NCBI GenBank assembly: GCA_964426945.1
Contig: CAYRSS010000078.1
Location: forward strand, 1-14,275
Reading direction: 5' to 3'
Source: CAYRSS01 sp964426945
GTDB taxonomy: Bacteria; Planctomycetota; Phycisphaerae; UBA1845
Length of the DNA stretch: 14,275 nucleotides
In this document: positions 13,864-14,275 of the stretch, one piece after another
Position numbering within the stretch: the first letter of the stretch is position 1
Layout of the letters: the number at the start of each line of letters is the position of its first letter
Notes under the pieces: generated by a model
Seen by the model: the letters and a program-made list of their open reading frames with translations, nothing else
Told to the model about the DNA's origin: nothing
The model's database searches: none
Program-made: the position numbers and the translations under genes

Positions 13864-14275
13864 GTGCTCCCCACGCACGTGGGGGTGAACCGCCGATCGT
13901 CGATACGGTCTGGTTCATCAAGGAGTGCTCCCCACGCACGTGGGGGTGAACCGATCGCCGAGTGGAGCCACCTGCGGGAAATGAAGTGCTCCCCACGCAC
14001 GTGGGGGTGAACCGGACTTCTGCCAGGCCGTCTGCCGTGCCGTCGCCGTGCTCCCCACGCACGTGGGGGTGAACCCGAGCCGTCCAGAGGGGAAGTGCGA
14101 CAGGCGACGTGCTCCCCACGCACGTGGGGGTGAACCGTTCTCGTTCGCGACGGCATCGACGACCGCTTCAGTGCTCCCCACGCACGTGGGGGTGAACCGA
14201 CATAGTAACGCCTCAGAGCACTCTGCCGCCCGTGCTCCCCACCCACGTGGGGGTGAACCGCTCGCCCGCCAGACG
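13864..14275 (+). CRISPR. type I-E CRISPR array, at least seven repeats, running to the window edge
   Basis: Seven 29-bp repeats start at 13864, 13925, 13986, 14048, 14109, 14171 and 14232. Each begins GTGCTCCCCACGCAC and ends GTGGGGGTGAACCG. Six full spacers are 32, 32, 33, 32, 33 and 32 bp, and 15 bases follow the last visible repeat. The repeat contains a 6-bp stem, CCCCAC/GTGGGG with a GCAC loop, matching I-E repeats and Cas6e processing. The ending GTGAACCG gives the usual 8-nt 5' handle and fixes transcription on the plus strand, as for the cas genes. Repeat 4 ends in C instead of G (14076). Repeat 7 has one loop change (G to C at 14243), which may mean the leader-distal end is near. 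Transcription probably reads through from cas2. Confidence 0.98.

Noticed and set aside
13011..14246. Long minus-strand frames across the CRISPR array giving repeated SPPRAWGA and FTPTCVGST peptides
   Set aside because: These are translations of the CRISPR repeats read antisense; the periodicity is that of the array, and the longest frame also covers cas1 and cas2 antisense.

Overview
The window is GC-rich bacterial DNA, about two thirds G+C by eye. It most resembles a planctomycete or a relative in the PVC group. That guess rests on recognised features, not on a search: a substrate-binding protein fused to an OmpA domain, a 250-residue helix-turn-helix protein of a type I associate with planctomycete genomes, and a short reading frame resembling the C-terminal tail of planctomycete integrases.

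Region 1 (2-3844) is a co-oriented operon. It holds a 5'-truncated substrate-binding protein with an OmpA-like domain, an ABC permease, its ATPase (4-bp ATGA overlap with the permease), and a membrane/coiled-coil protein of unknown role. It looks like a nitrate/sulfonate/taurine-class importer, probably of the core chromosome.

Region 2 (3920-7699) looks like accessory DNA. It opens with the 3' half of a tRNA-Ile(CAT) gene on the minus strand. An open frame runs through this half-tRNA into a planctomycete-integrase-like tail, as expected at the attachment junction of an integrated element. There follow mostly non-coding DNA with two diverged direct repeats (4368-4440 and 6881-6957), a small exported protein gene on the minus strand, and the helix-turn-helix gene. 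Just upstream of the latter, an 11-nt hairpin-loop segment is perfectly complementary to its ribosome binding site, giving a possible pseudoknot.

Region 3 (7700-14275) is a compact type I-E CRISPR-Cas locus on the plus strand: cas8e, cas7e, cas5e, cas6e, cas1, cas2 and an array of at least seven 29-bp repeats. It departs from standard I-E in several ways. Cas5e carries a C-terminal HNH nuclease domain with its metal-binding and catalytic residues present. There is no cas3 in the window. There is no cse2/cas11 between cas8e and cas7e, which are only 24 bp apart. Cas7e has a charged insertion, Cas6e is long, and the array starts 9 bp after the cas2 stop codon with no room for a leader.

The simplest reading is a Cascade-like effector in which Cas5-HNH, rather than Cas3, cleaves the target. 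Cas5-HNH I-E systems have been reported (metagenomic clustering work around 2023; called I-E2 in recent classification, from memory). The missing Cas11 gene, the absent leader and the attachment-site context may be new.
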